Assembly: GCA_030605265.1 (NCBI GenBank)
Contig: JAUWIR010000032.1
Coordinates: 1 to 15,392 of the forward strand
DNA: 15,392 nt
Direction of reading: 5' to 3'
DNA from: Pseudomonadota bacterium
GTDB taxonomy: Bacteria > SZUA-182 > DTGQ01
The position numbers and the translations under genes were made by a program. The number at the start of each line of letters is the position of its first letter. Position 1 is the first letter of the stretch. This document shows positions 1 to 7,600 of this stretch, piece by piece. The notes under the pieces are model-generated. The model had not been told where the DNA came from, did no database searches, and saw only the letters and a program-made list of their open reading frames with translations.

Positions 1-29
1 AGTGATTTTTAGGGGTTTCAGTAAGTGCG

Positions 30-48
30 ATGCCAAAGGATTTGGCAT
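30..48. repeat. Small perfect hairpin, ATGCCAAA/TTTGGCAT
   Basis: Eight-base arms (30-37 and 41-48) are separated by GGA. The core ATGCCAA...TTGGCAT is the same as the hairpin at 2823-2840. This suggests a small dispersed palindromic repeat, although chance cannot be excluded for something this short. It lies in the first 130 bases, where I see no convincing reading frame. Confidence 0.45.
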
Positions 49-130
49 AATCAGGCACATAAGAAAAAGTAAAATATTAATAAATTCAAGTTGTTATGAT
101 TGCGCAACCAGATGCTGACCTGATAGGCTT

Positions 131-554
131 GTGCGCAATGATACGGATAACACAATGAACGGTAACTTAATCATGAATGGTAGCTTCAGTGTGACTGATG
201 ATGCAGGAAGTAAAACTATTAGCATTAATGCGGAGAATCAAGAGGTTAAGGTTGGAAATAATAGGGTTTGGCATCAGGGAAATATGGGATCAGGGAGTGG
301 GCTGAATGCAGATATGCTGGATGGGTATGACAGCAGTGCTTTAATGTCCGTTAAAGAAGGCTGCTATGTCTCCCATTCAGGCGGATGTTTGTCCGGATTT
401 TCTAATATAGGTTCTGCCGGTTCCTGGGGTCGCTGCTATGTCAGCCCCAATCCCGGCTTTTACCCCTGCTTTTTTCGGCCCGCTGGTGGGGGTTGTCCCG
501 GTGGGGTCGTGGGCGAGCGAGTCCTTAGGTACGGCGTATATATGCTGCCAGTAG
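131..554 (+). pseudogene. Frameshifted surface / tail-fibre-like protein fragment
   Basis: The reading frame opens with VRNDTDNTMNGNL and continues to GLNADMLDGYDSSAL. Both motifs are typical of repetitive phage tail-fibre-like and bacterial surface proteins (the LDGY...S motif is usual there). No signal peptide or N-terminal domain precedes it, and a stop lies in frame just upstream (116-118). An alternative frame at 105-131 reads QPDADLIGL and may be the missing upstream part. The uninterrupted frame runs to 592, but removing one T from the T6 run at 470-475 gives a more protein-like end, CFFGPLVGVVPVGSWASES then LGTAYICCQ, with a stop at 552-554. I read this as a gene broken at both ends. 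A C-rich segment (GCYVSHSGGC, WGRCYVSP) precedes the break. The exact family of the C-terminal domain is not recognised. Confidence 0.6.
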
Positions 555-601
555 TATGTCTTTTTCAGGACACCTGGTATTTGAAAATCTGAAATCCAAT
601 T

Positions 602-865
602 TTTTGGTATAACAATGAAAACTTATTTTTTATTTACGAGCCTAAAAAGAGAGAAATTGTGGCCGCGCAGGTGAGAGACAGGGTAGTCCTCATGCCCTCT
701 GCAGGATTATCGAACCGATTTTTGACCAAAGGCTTATCTATGATACCTGTGCTTGCAGATTACCTAAAGGGACTTTAGCGGCCATAAGGAGATTTGAGCA
801 GTTTAAATATGCGTTATTATCCCGCTAAACGGCATATTCAGAAGGTTGAGGAAGATCACTATGCT
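602..865 (+). pseudogene. Decayed reverse transcriptase fragment (DGR/retron-like clade)
   Basis: In frame from 602 the translation reads NENLFFIYEPKKREIVAAQV then RDRVV (up to 688). From 691 the adjacent frame continues HALCRIIEPIFDQRLIYDTC, ACRLPKGTLAAIRRFEQF. Reinserting one A restores VVHHAL, the usual motif (gtc cat cat gcc). The order PKKREI - RDRVVHHAL - IEPIF - YD(S/T)xACR - KGT is characteristic of the RVT_1 N-terminal fingers region of DGR and retron-like RTs; group II intron RTs usually have YGFRP at the ACR position. After a stop at 826-828 a third frame gives a worn version of the CDIRKYFxSIDH segment (cat att cag aag ... gat cac). The YxDD catalytic box and both ends are missing, so the gene is dead. 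It follows a surface-protein fragment directly, the usual order of DGR target and RT. Confidence 0.75.
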
Positions 866-901
866 TGACCCAAACCAGGCATTTCCTTATAATAAGGAAA
901 T
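865..901 (+). promoter_or_regulatory. Sigma70-type promoter with overlapping palindromic operator
   Basis: TTGACC (865-870), a 17-base spacer and TATAAT (888-893) form a near-consensus promoter. The -10 box lies inside a perfect inverted repeat, ATTTCCTTA (881-889) - TAA - TAAGGAAAT (893-901). Transcription would start near 900, giving a leader of about 37 bases before the GTG at 937. The palindrome over the -10 box suggests a repressor site (inference); it could also fold in RNA. Confidence 0.6.
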
Positions 902-936
902 AATAAAAAAAAGTTTACTTTATAGGAGGAAATGCT

Positions 937-2214
937 GTGGTTGATAAAGAATTAATAAAAAGTGTTTTGCTCTCCCATCAGCAAAGGGAGCCTTATAAAA
1001 TTACCCAAAGAGATGTAAAGATTGTAGATATAAATAAAATTTACGCCATTATCGGACCGAGGCGAAGCGGTAAGACCTTTTTTCTTTTTTCCATAATGGA
1101 TGATTTAAAAAGAAAAAATTTGAGTGATAAGCTCTTTTACATAAATTTTGAAGATGAAAGACTGGCTGATATTGAGACGGAAGATTTACAAAAAATCCTG
1201 GACGCCTATTTCGAACTCTATCCGGATAATATACATCAAAAAACTTACTTTATGTTTGATGAAATACAGAATGCGCCTAATTGGCAAAAATTCATACGAA
1301 GATTATATGACACGGGGAATTGTGAAATTTATATCACCGGAAGCTCTGCTAAGCTTCTCAGTAAAGAAATCGCCACAGAACTCCGGGGCCGCACCTTCAA
1401 TTATGAAATATTCCCCTTTTCCTTTCAAGAATTTTTATTGGCTCATGATATGAAACTCACTAAAAACATCGCCTATTCAGAGCAAAGGTACAAGATAAAA
1501 GAAAAATTTACACTATATCTCCAGCAAGGCGGGTTTCCTGAGACCATTCATTTGGAGCCTGAGTTAAAGTATAAAATTATGCAGTCATATATAGATTTAG
1601 TAATGTTTAAGGACGTGGTCGAGCGGTATAACATCTCCCGTCCCCATGTCCTTTTAAACCTTGTCAGGTACCTCATAAACAATGTTGGCAGAGAATTCTC
1701 CGTTCATAGATATTTTAAACTCCTAAAATCACAGGGCATCAAAATAGGTAAAGATTATCTCTATGTATTATTGGAATATCTTTCCGATACCTACTATTTC
1801 TTTTTTGTTGAAAAATACTCATCTGCCATGAAATCACGTATGGTAGCTCCTAAAAAAATCTATTTAATAGATAACGGCATTTTCACTTATATGTCAAAAA
1901 CCCTCACCCAAGTCCTTGGCTGGTTATATGAAAATCTCGTTTTTATCACCTTAAAAAGACTAGGGCATGAAGTGTATTACTATAAAGGAAATTATGAATG
2001 TGATTTTATTGGCCTGAAAGAAAAAAAGGTCCTTCCAGTGCAGGTTTCACTTGATGTAAATAATGAAAGGGAAAAAAAGGGGCTTCTTGAGGCCATGGAG
2101 GAATTAAAGGTCAACGAGGGATATATTCTTAATGATGATGTTGCTCGTGAGGAGGAAGTTGAAGGAAAAGTAATTCGATACGTCCCCCTATGGAGTTGGC
2201 TGATAAATGTTTAA
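937..2214 (+). CDS. AAA ATPase with DUF4143 C-terminal domain
   Basis: This 425-residue protein is of the AAA_14/DUF4143 family, widespread predicted P-loop ATPases whose cellular role is poorly defined. Visible motifs are Walker A GPRRSGKT (40-47), Walker B YFMFDEIQ (104-111) and a sensor-like YITGSS (132-137), followed by the family's LRGR...FPFSFQEFL segment. The second half carries the DUF4143 pattern, including KIYLIDNGIF and then LYENLVFITLKR, and ends in a nuclease-like fold segment (ECDFIGLKEKKVLPVQVSLD) resembling a PD-(D/E)xK core; whether that is active is unknown. The start is GTG at 937 because AGGAGG (924-929) sits seven bases upstream. An ATG at 932 is in another frame and ends quickly. 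Length is usual for the family. A strong promoter precedes it, and the zinc-finger gene overlaps or abuts its 3' end, so the two probably form an operon. Confidence 0.9.
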   Translation: MVDKELIKSVLLSHQQREPYKITQRDVKIVDINKIYAIIGPRRSGKTFFLFSIMDDLKRKNLSDKLFYINFEDERLADIETEDLQKILDAYFELYPDNIHQKTYFMFDEIQNAPNWQKFIRRLYDTGNCEIYITGSSAKLLSKEIATELRGRTFNYEIFPFSFQEFLLAHDMKLTKNIAYSEQRYKIKEKFTLYLQQGGFPETIHLEPELKYKIMQSYIDLVMFKDVVERYNISRPHVLLNLVRYLINNVGREFSVHRYFKLLKSQGIKIGKDYLYVLLEYLSDTYYFFFVEKYSSAMKSRMVAPKKIYLIDNGIFTYMSKTLTQVLGWLYENLVFITLKRLGHEVYYYKGNYECDFIGLKEKKVLPVQVSLDVNNEREKKGLLEAMEELKVNEGYILNDDVAREEEVEGKVIRYVPLWSWLINV

Positions 2215-2234
2215 ACTGTAAACCGGAGAAAAGA

Positions 2235-2486
2235 GTGAAAAATTTACAATCATCATCACTATGCCCTCTGTGTAAAGGTGAAAAGCAAGCAGGAAAAACA
2301 ACTTTTACTGTTGGGCTTGGTTTCGGTGTAGTTGTTGTAAGAGATGTACCGGCCATTGTTTGTTCTCAATGTGGAGCAGATTGGATTACTGATAATATAG
2401 CAGAAAAACTGGAAAAATTAGTTAAGGAAGCTAAATCAAAACACCATCAAGTTAAAATAATTTCTTTCCTTGAAGATGCAGCATGA
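2235..2486 (+). CDS. YgiT-type zinc-finger protein (MqsA-like antitoxin domain)
   Basis: This 83-residue protein has CPLC (residues 10-13) and VCSQCG (42-47) flanking a beta-rich segment ending VRDVPAIV. This is the YgiT/MqsA N-terminal zinc-binding signature (two CxxC pairs about 30 residues apart). In known pairs such proteins are antitoxins of MqsR-like or DUF4258 toxins. An ATG at 2190 in the same frame would add 15 residues overlapping the ATPase gene. I prefer GTG at 2235 because GGAGA (2225-2229) lies at proper distance. The helix-turn-helix half of full MqsA is absent, as in many short members. No toxin partner is visible on either side; the upstream neighbour is the ATPase. It could be an orphan antitoxin or a small regulator. 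Confidence 0.75.
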   Translation: MKNLQSSSLCPLCKGEKQAGKTTFTVGLGFGVVVVRDVPAIVCSQCGADWITDNIAEKLEKLVKEAKSKHHQVKIISFLEDAA

Positions 2487-2554
2487 AAAGTGAAAAGGAT
2501 AAAAGTGAAAATGAAAAGGGACGAATATATTTTCCAAATACATTGTAAAGATGA

Positions 2555-2668
2555 ATGCTTGCAACTATGTATGCCAAAAATGGCGAGATAAGAATTCATA
2601 GAGGGCAATTGACAGGGAGTAATCGATTCATTGGTGAAGTTATGAAGACGATTAGAAAAAATATTTGA
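2555..2668 (+). other. Short decayed reading frame, possible transposase C-terminus remnant
   Basis: A 37-codon frame contains NGEIRIHRGQLTGSNRFIGE followed by VMKTIRKNI. The pattern IRxH...GxxxGSxxFI resembles the C-terminal tail of long RAYT transposases (GRPLGSxxFI). The frame has no SD, and the preceding 50 bases read on in a different frame (MKRDEYIFQIHCKDE), suggesting a frameshift. This is weak pattern evidence only. The rest of 2487-2665 shows nothing I can support. Confidence 0.2.
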
Positions 2669-2697
2669 CAGGATAACAGGATAAAAATGATTTAAAT
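2666..2697 (+). repeat. GGATAACAGGATA direct repeat, copy 1
   Basis: TGACAGGATAACAGGATAAA followed by AATGATTTAAAT. The same unit recurs at 2971-3010 with one extra ACAGGATA step, and its core recurs inverted at 3144-3160. The two direct copies bracket the palindrome-rich segment. Confidence 0.8.
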
Positions 2698-2747
2698 TTT
2701 GACACCCTTCATTTACCTGTTTACACTTTTTTACAACCTGTAAGCAT

Positions 2748-2840
2748 CATTTGGCGAAAAAGGCAGTATTGCCAAATCCGCCAAATGCCTTTTTCTGTAT
2801 CAGATGGCTGCTATTTACGCAAAATGCCAAGGTTGGCATT
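2748..2840. repeat. Nested palindrome cluster
   Basis: Three perfect inverted repeats lie together. CATTTGGCG (2748-2756) pairs with CGCCAAATG (2779-2787). The overlapping GAAAAAGGCA (2756-2765) pairs with TGCCTTTTTC (2786-2795). AATGCCAA (2823-2830) pairs with TTGGCATT (2833-2840). TTGGC/GCCAA is the common core. The first two share bases, so only one can form at a time or they form a longer imperfect hairpin. It may be a REP-like or MITE-like element or a structured RNA; frames read across it look accidental. Confidence 0.6.
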
Positions 2841-2970
2841 CTTGGTAAATGTGAAAATGAGCTTATGAAAAAAGTGTCAACTACTTTTATGTGGATATTA
2901 AAGATGCCTAAATTTAAAAAAGATTCGACCTGTGCAATTAGATTTAAATTCGCTAATATAACAAAATTTT

Positions 2971-3010
2971 TGACAGGATAACAGGATAACAGGATAAACA
3001 TGATTTAAAT
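2971..3010 (+). repeat. GGATAACAGGATA direct repeat, copy 2
   Basis: TGACAGGATAACAGGATAAC, then AGGATAAACATGATTTAAAT. It has three AGGATA units where copy 1 has two, so unit number varies. Copies 1 and 2 are both preceded by a T-rich stretch and followed by ATGATTTAAAT. Confidence 0.8.
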
Positions 3011-3062
3011 ACAGTTAATCAAAAAAAATTATCCCTGAAGGAGGTTTAGGGAATATAGAGAA

Positions 3063-3105
3063 TTGATAGGGTATTGGTTGTACATATTATTATAAAGTAC
3101 AACCA
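3063..3105 (+). promoter_or_regulatory. Putative promoter with inverted repeat upstream of the surface-protein gene
   Basis: TGGTTGTAC (3075-3083) and GTACAACCA (3097-3105) form a perfect nine-base inverted repeat around an AT-rich 13-base centre. A possible promoter, TTGATA (3063-3068) and TATTAT (3085-3090) with a 16-base spacer, overlaps it. A regulator binding the inverted repeat would cover the -10 region. The gene starts about 100 bases downstream. The inverted repeat is certain; its function is inferred. Confidence 0.4.
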
Positions 3106-3143
3106 GTTAATTACTTTGTGGCAATAAAAAAAAATATCTTGTC

Positions 3144-3160
3144 TATCCTGTTATCCTGTC
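3144..3160 (-). repeat. GGATAACAGGATA repeat, inverted partial copy
   Basis: TATCCTGTTATCCTGTC is the reverse complement of the core found at 2666 and 2971. It lies in the leader of the following gene, which argues that the open frame upstream of 3202 is not coding. Confidence 0.65.
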
Positions 3161-3201
3161 TAACAGTATTTAAAAAAATTGATCATTCAGGAGAGGAGCT
3201 T

Positions 3202-4278
3202 TTGAGAAAAACAAAAGCAATATCTTGCATGTTAAGTGTTTTATTTATTTCCTTCTTACTATCTGTTTCCCTGGCTCGTGCATCATCAAGCCGGCGGCTG
3301 ATCAATTTCCAGGGGTATCTTACCAACCAGGAAGGGGCAGTGCATGAGGACGGGGTGTATACCCTTGTCTTCTCTCTGTACGAAACACCAACAGGGGGAA
3401 CACCTTTATGGACAGAGCGGCATGAAACAGTGAGTGTTATTAAGGGCTTGGTGAATGTTCTTTTGGGGAGTATGACCAGTTTTGATGTGCCGGGGGAAGG
3501 GATGCCTCGGGTGGATTTTAGCAGTCCTAATTTTTTGGGTATCACTATAGATTCTGATAATAATCCTGTAACCTCCGATCCTGAAATGTTGCCACGACAG
3601 CAGATTGTACCGGCTATTCATGCGTATGAGGCGGATTACGCTAAAGAGGCTAAAGTGGCGGATTATGCTAAAGAATCTAATAAATTATCCGGTAAGATTG
3701 AAAGCCCTCAATTTATGAAGGCGGGTACAAGCTCAACGAATAGTAATGGAGATGCAACTATAACTTTTACTTCTGCCTTTCAATCAGTGCCAAAGATTTT
3801 TGTCCAAGCAACTGGTGTATCAAGTGGAGTAGTTTTAGACGTGGTGAATAAAAATAGCACTAGTTTTACTGTCAAAGCTAGAAAAGTAACAGGAATAACG
3901 AGTGGCAATTCATCCCCCAATACAAATAGCGTTAGTGCAGGCACTCCATCTGGAACAATTGAGAATACTGATTTGGGATCACATTATCATAATATGGGAA
4001 GAGGACAAACTTCTGGGCTATCACCCAATATAACTAATTGCCCTTGTTGTTCGGATTATCTGGGCTTATCTACTTGCACAGGAAGAACTGTACAAATATG
4101 GGAAGGAGGGGGAGAAAAGATAGTTTTTGGCATAACTTCATCTAAGTTAGGTTCCCATAAGCATCTCTTCACAGGTAGTAAATTAGGAGAACATAGTCAT
4201 ACTGTGGATTCACATGATCATCCCGTTGACGCTCCGGGTATGGCTGTTTCCTTTGATTGGTTAGCGATTGATATGTAA
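3202..4278 (+). CDS. Exported lectin-like / tail-fibre-like surface protein
   Basis: The protein has 358 residues from TTG at 3202. This start is chosen because AGGAGAGGAG (3189-3198) lies just upstream and a textbook signal peptide follows (MRKTKAISC, hydrophobic core, cleavage after ALA-like LARA at about residue 27). The frame is open back to 3118, but that stretch contains a dispersed repeat. Residues 35-130 (INFQGYLTNQEG...YTLVFSLYE...LWTERHETV...GLVNVLLGS) match a domain common at the N-terminus of environmental bacterial surface proteins. A linker repeats ADYAKE. Residues from about 190 (ATITFTSAFQSVPKIFVQAT) to the end (VSFDWLAIDM) have the outline of an H-type lectin or phage gp53-like tail-fibre C-domain. 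Between its strands is an insertion with CPCC, GSHYHN (H261, H263), GSHKH (H319, H321) and GEHSH...SHDH (H331, H333, H338, H340). It probably binds a surface ligand; no partner gene is evident. Confidence 0.75.
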   Translation: MRKTKAISCMLSVLFISFLLSVSLARASSSRRLINFQGYLTNQEGAVHEDGVYTLVFSLYETPTGGTPLWTERHETVSVIKGLVNVLLGSMTSFDVPGEGMPRVDFSSPNFLGITIDSDNNPVTSDPEMLPRQQIVPAIHAYEADYAKEAKVADYAKESNKLSGKIESPQFMKAGTSSTNSNGDATITFTSAFQSVPKIFVQATGVSSGVVLDVVNKNSTSFTVKARKVTGITSGNSSPNTNSVSAGTPSGTIENTDLGSHYHNMGRGQTSGLSPNITNCPCCSDYLGLSTCTGRTVQIWEGGGEKIVFGITSSKLGSHKHLFTGSKLGEHSHTVDSHDHPVDAPGMAVSFDWLAIDM

Positions 4279-4390
4279 TAAGTAAAAATAAAAGGAGACT
4301 TAATTATTTTTTTGGCTCTTGACAATATTGTCATTCTAGTAGGGATTAGCCATACCAGTAAAAGAAAAAGAGAAAAGAGGGTTTAAAAAA

Positions 4391-4465
4391 AGAAAAAGGG
4401 GACAAAAAAAGAAAAAGGGGACAGATTAGGGGACAAAAAAGAAAAAGGGAACAGATTTATTTTTT
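4391..4465 (+). repeat. Tandem GAAAAAGGGGACA repeats ending in ACAGATTTATTTTTT
   Basis: Four successive variants of GAAAAAGGGGACA or AGGGGACA lead to GGGAACAGATTTATTTTTT (4447-4465). The same motif is at 12489, 13262, 14771 and, immediately before the RAYT gene, at 15125. This is the extragenic repeat class associated with RAYT transposases. Confidence 0.8.
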
Positions 4466-4514
4466 ACATTACTATCATTACTACAGCAAGATTTTCAAAA
4501 ATAATCTTTTTTAA

Positions 4515-4670
4515 TTGAAGGATTGCTACATCAGGGTGCCCTTAAACAAAGGATATTTTTATCTTACTTCAGAAATCGTTGAAGATTTGTGGGAGCTTGG
4601 GGTCAGATTAGAAATCCGGCCCCGGATCATGTTTTCGGGTCCAAGGGGTCCAAGACAAATTAATTTATAA
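4515..4670 (+). CDS. Possible small hypothetical protein, 51 aa
   Basis: A frame from TTG at 4515 encodes MKDCYIRVPLNKGYFYLTSE, IVEDLWELGVRLEIRPRIMF and a short tail. The composition is protein-like, but there is no SD and a stop directly precedes the TTG. It could be the remnant of a larger gene. No family is recognised. Confidence 0.15.
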   Translation: MKDCYIRVPLNKGYFYLTSEIVEDLWELGVRLEIRPRIMFSGPRGPRQINL

Positions 4671-4692
4671 AAAATCTATAAAAGCATAGAGC

Positions 4693-7600
4693 ATGCAAAA
4701 AAAACATCTTACTTTTTTTATTCTTATACCTATTATCTTTGCCCTAACTGTTATTTTCTCCTGCGCCCCCGCGCAGGCAGCAGTGGATAAATCAGGGGTA
4801 AAGCCCACAGTAATTTCCCTCCCTTCTGGCCCCGGTTCAATTGAAGGGCTGGGGGAGTCCTTTGAGCCCCAGCTGAATAATGGCGGTTTTGAGTATTCCT
4901 TTTCTGTAAAGCTGCCGCCAGGGGTGAACGGCCATGTGCCCTCTGTTTCCCTACAATATGACAGCGGCTATGGGAACGGGGTGTTCGGGTTTGGCTGGAG
5001 ATTGACTGTCCCTTCAATTCAAAGGCAGACTGATAAAGGACTGCCTCTATATGTGGACACGGACACCTTTATCTATGCCAATGGTGAAGAACTGGTGCCT
5101 TTGGCGGATCAAAGCTTTCGAACAGAGAATGAATCAAGTTTTCGGCATTTTAAAACCAAGGACAATCACTGGGAAATGAGGACAAAGGACGGCACTTTAT
5201 ATAGAATCGGCATGTACCCTACTGCAGGAGCGATAGGGCGACAATCCCGGCTGTATCGGCAAAATGCTTCCTTTACTGAAACCTTTCGTTGGTACGTTGA
5301 TGAGATCATAGATACTAACGGCAACAAAATAGAATATTTCTACCAAACCTTTGATGATTCTCCCGGCTGCCTCTATTGTCGTGAAATACGCTACAGCATA
5401 TTTGACAATAACTACAAGGCAGTTCTCTTTGAATATGAGGAAAGGCCGGATAAGCTCACCGACTATCGCAGCCGCTTTGCTCTTACCATTGCCCATCGCT
5501 GTTCCTCCATTTTGGTCATCTCCTGTAATAGCGGCAAAGAAAGTCTTGTCCGAAAATATGCTTTTTCCTATGCGCCGGAAACCGGTCAACCTATACCGGA
5601 AGGGGCCTTTTCCCATCTTTACTCCATTAGGCAATATGATTGTCATGGAGTAAAAAACTACCTTCCTCCCTTACGCTTTGAATACACCTCCTTTCATCCT
5701 TCTGGACTGCAAGCTCATTTAATGCAAAACCCCCCTTCTGAAACCCTGTTTGAAAAAAATATGGAAGTGGTGGATATCAATGCCGATGCTTTGGCTGATT
5801 TTGTTTTTACTCCCCAAAACTGTGCTCAAAATGCCTTTATTCACTTTCTTAATCTGGGGAATAATCAATTGGCTGAGGGGGCAAATTTCACCTACAGCCC
5901 GGCAGGGGTTACCCTGGCGAGCAGTGCAGTAAAGCTTGCCGATTACAACGGCAATGGATTGTGTGATCTTGTGGTCAAGTACCCTGAGCGGTTCGGCTTT
6001 TATCCGAATAAATCAACCCTGAATGAGCAAGGGCAAGAGGAGATCTGCTGGGGTGAGGATATTGTCGCTTATAATAATCCGCCCTCCTTTTCCTGGGACG
6101 GCAGTGATGATAAAAATGCCCGCATGATGGACCTTGATTTTGATAAGAAAGCGGATTTTCTTTACATTAATGCTGCCGGGATGAAATATTTTAATAACCG
6201 AACTGCCTTTTTTAACCCGCAGAATGGTTATTGGGAGCAAGAAGCGACTGTGCCCTGGGGGGATGCCCGCCTGGCTGATATGACCGGTGCTGAGGTGCAG
6301 TTTTCCCTCTATGACGGAAAAAATGTAAAGCCCAACCCCTTCATTCATCTTGAGGACATGAATGGGGACAGGCTGCAGGATATAGTCAAAATAGCCATTA
6401 ATTCAGGAGCGCTTACCCTCTGCTATTGGCCATACAAGGGATATGGAGCGTGGGACAACCGGCTGGTCATGTCAGGGGACATTAATGTTGGGGCGGCCTC
6501 ACCTGATGTCATTATGATCTTTGATCTTAATGCCGACGGCTTAAGTGATCTTGTGCGGGTGGGAAACAGTGTCCTCTACTATTGGATAAATGCCGGCAAC
6601 GGCAGTTTCGGCCCTCTTCACACTATAGCCGGGATGCCCAAATATATTCTTGGGGAGACTGTGCTGCGCAGGGCGGATATGAACGGCAACGGGAGTGTGG
6701 ATTTACTCTGGGAAAATCGTGATGAAAGTGGAAGCGTTCTTCTATATTATGATTTTATCGGGCAGAGCAAGCCCCACCTTCTTTCGGCAATTGATAACGG
6801 CCTTGGCAAGCGCACCCTTATAGAGTATAAGACCAGCACCCACTATTATTTAGAGGCCAAAGCACAAGGGGACCCCTGGCAGCGGCGGTTGCCCTTTCCT
6901 GTTTGGGTGGTCAGTAAGGTAACCACCACCCCAAGCATTGACCTTGATCTTGATGGTGTAAGAGACGACTATGTAACCGAGTTTATCTATCGTGACGGGT
7001 ATTATGATGCCTTTGAGAGAGAATTTCGCGGCTTTTCCTTTGTGAAAAAAATAGAATGGGGGGATGAATATTATACTACAGATGAAGATTACCCCACCAC
7101 GATTACCCGCTATTGCTTTCATACAGGGGCGCCTGACGGGGTAGATAATGATGGGGACGGGCTATGTGATGAGTATACTGAAAAGGGAGGTTGGGAGGAT
7201 GAACCCTTAAAGGGGTGCCTTTTGTGGAGTGAGGTGACCGGTGTGGTCAAAGCCCCTGATACGCCCCCGAAAGATGGAGTAAAAGCCCCTGATGCACTGG
7301 TGTATGCTCGGGCCTATCATACCTGGGTTTTAAAGAATATCCACACACCTCAAGGAGGGAACCTCTCTCTTCCCTATCCCACCTTAAATGGGAAAACAGT
7401 TGTTTTCCCTTATATCAATAAGGAGCTAACAGAGGTCATTGAACGGCTCCCCGCGCAAAAAAAGGTATTGGAGGTCCATTATGCTTATGATGATTTCGGC
7501 AATCTGATAGGAGAGGAAAACTATGGAGAGGTGCAAGCGGGCACGCAAAAAGATGATGAACTTTTCATCCAGACCAATTATCTCGTTGATCTCAATAATA

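Larger units (their letters stand above)
4279..4692. other. Intergenic stretch with RAYT-type repeats and small palindromes
   Basis: The gap holds a perfect 12-base palindrome GACAATATTGTC (4321-4332), a run of purine-rich repeats (4391-4465), a hairpin ATCCGG-CC-CCGGAT (4614-4627) and one short open frame (listed separately). No clear terminator follows the gene ending at 4278, and no convincing promoter or SD precedes the ATG at 4693. Confidence 0.5.

Noticed and set aside
131..592. Intact 153-residue protein
   Set aside because: The last ~40 codons look out of frame; a one-base correction gives a coherent ending at 554.
2747..3001. Open frames on both strands across the palindrome cluster
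   Set aside because: They mirror the palindromes, lack SD sites and resemble no protein family.
2646..3010. CRISPR-like array from GGATAACAGGATA repeats
   Set aside because: Only two direct copies with a large non-uniform interval, and no cas genes.
3118..3201. N-terminal extension of the lectin-like protein from GTG 3118
   Set aside because: It has no SD, contains a dispersed repeat, and would bury the signal peptide; TTG 3202 has a strong SD.
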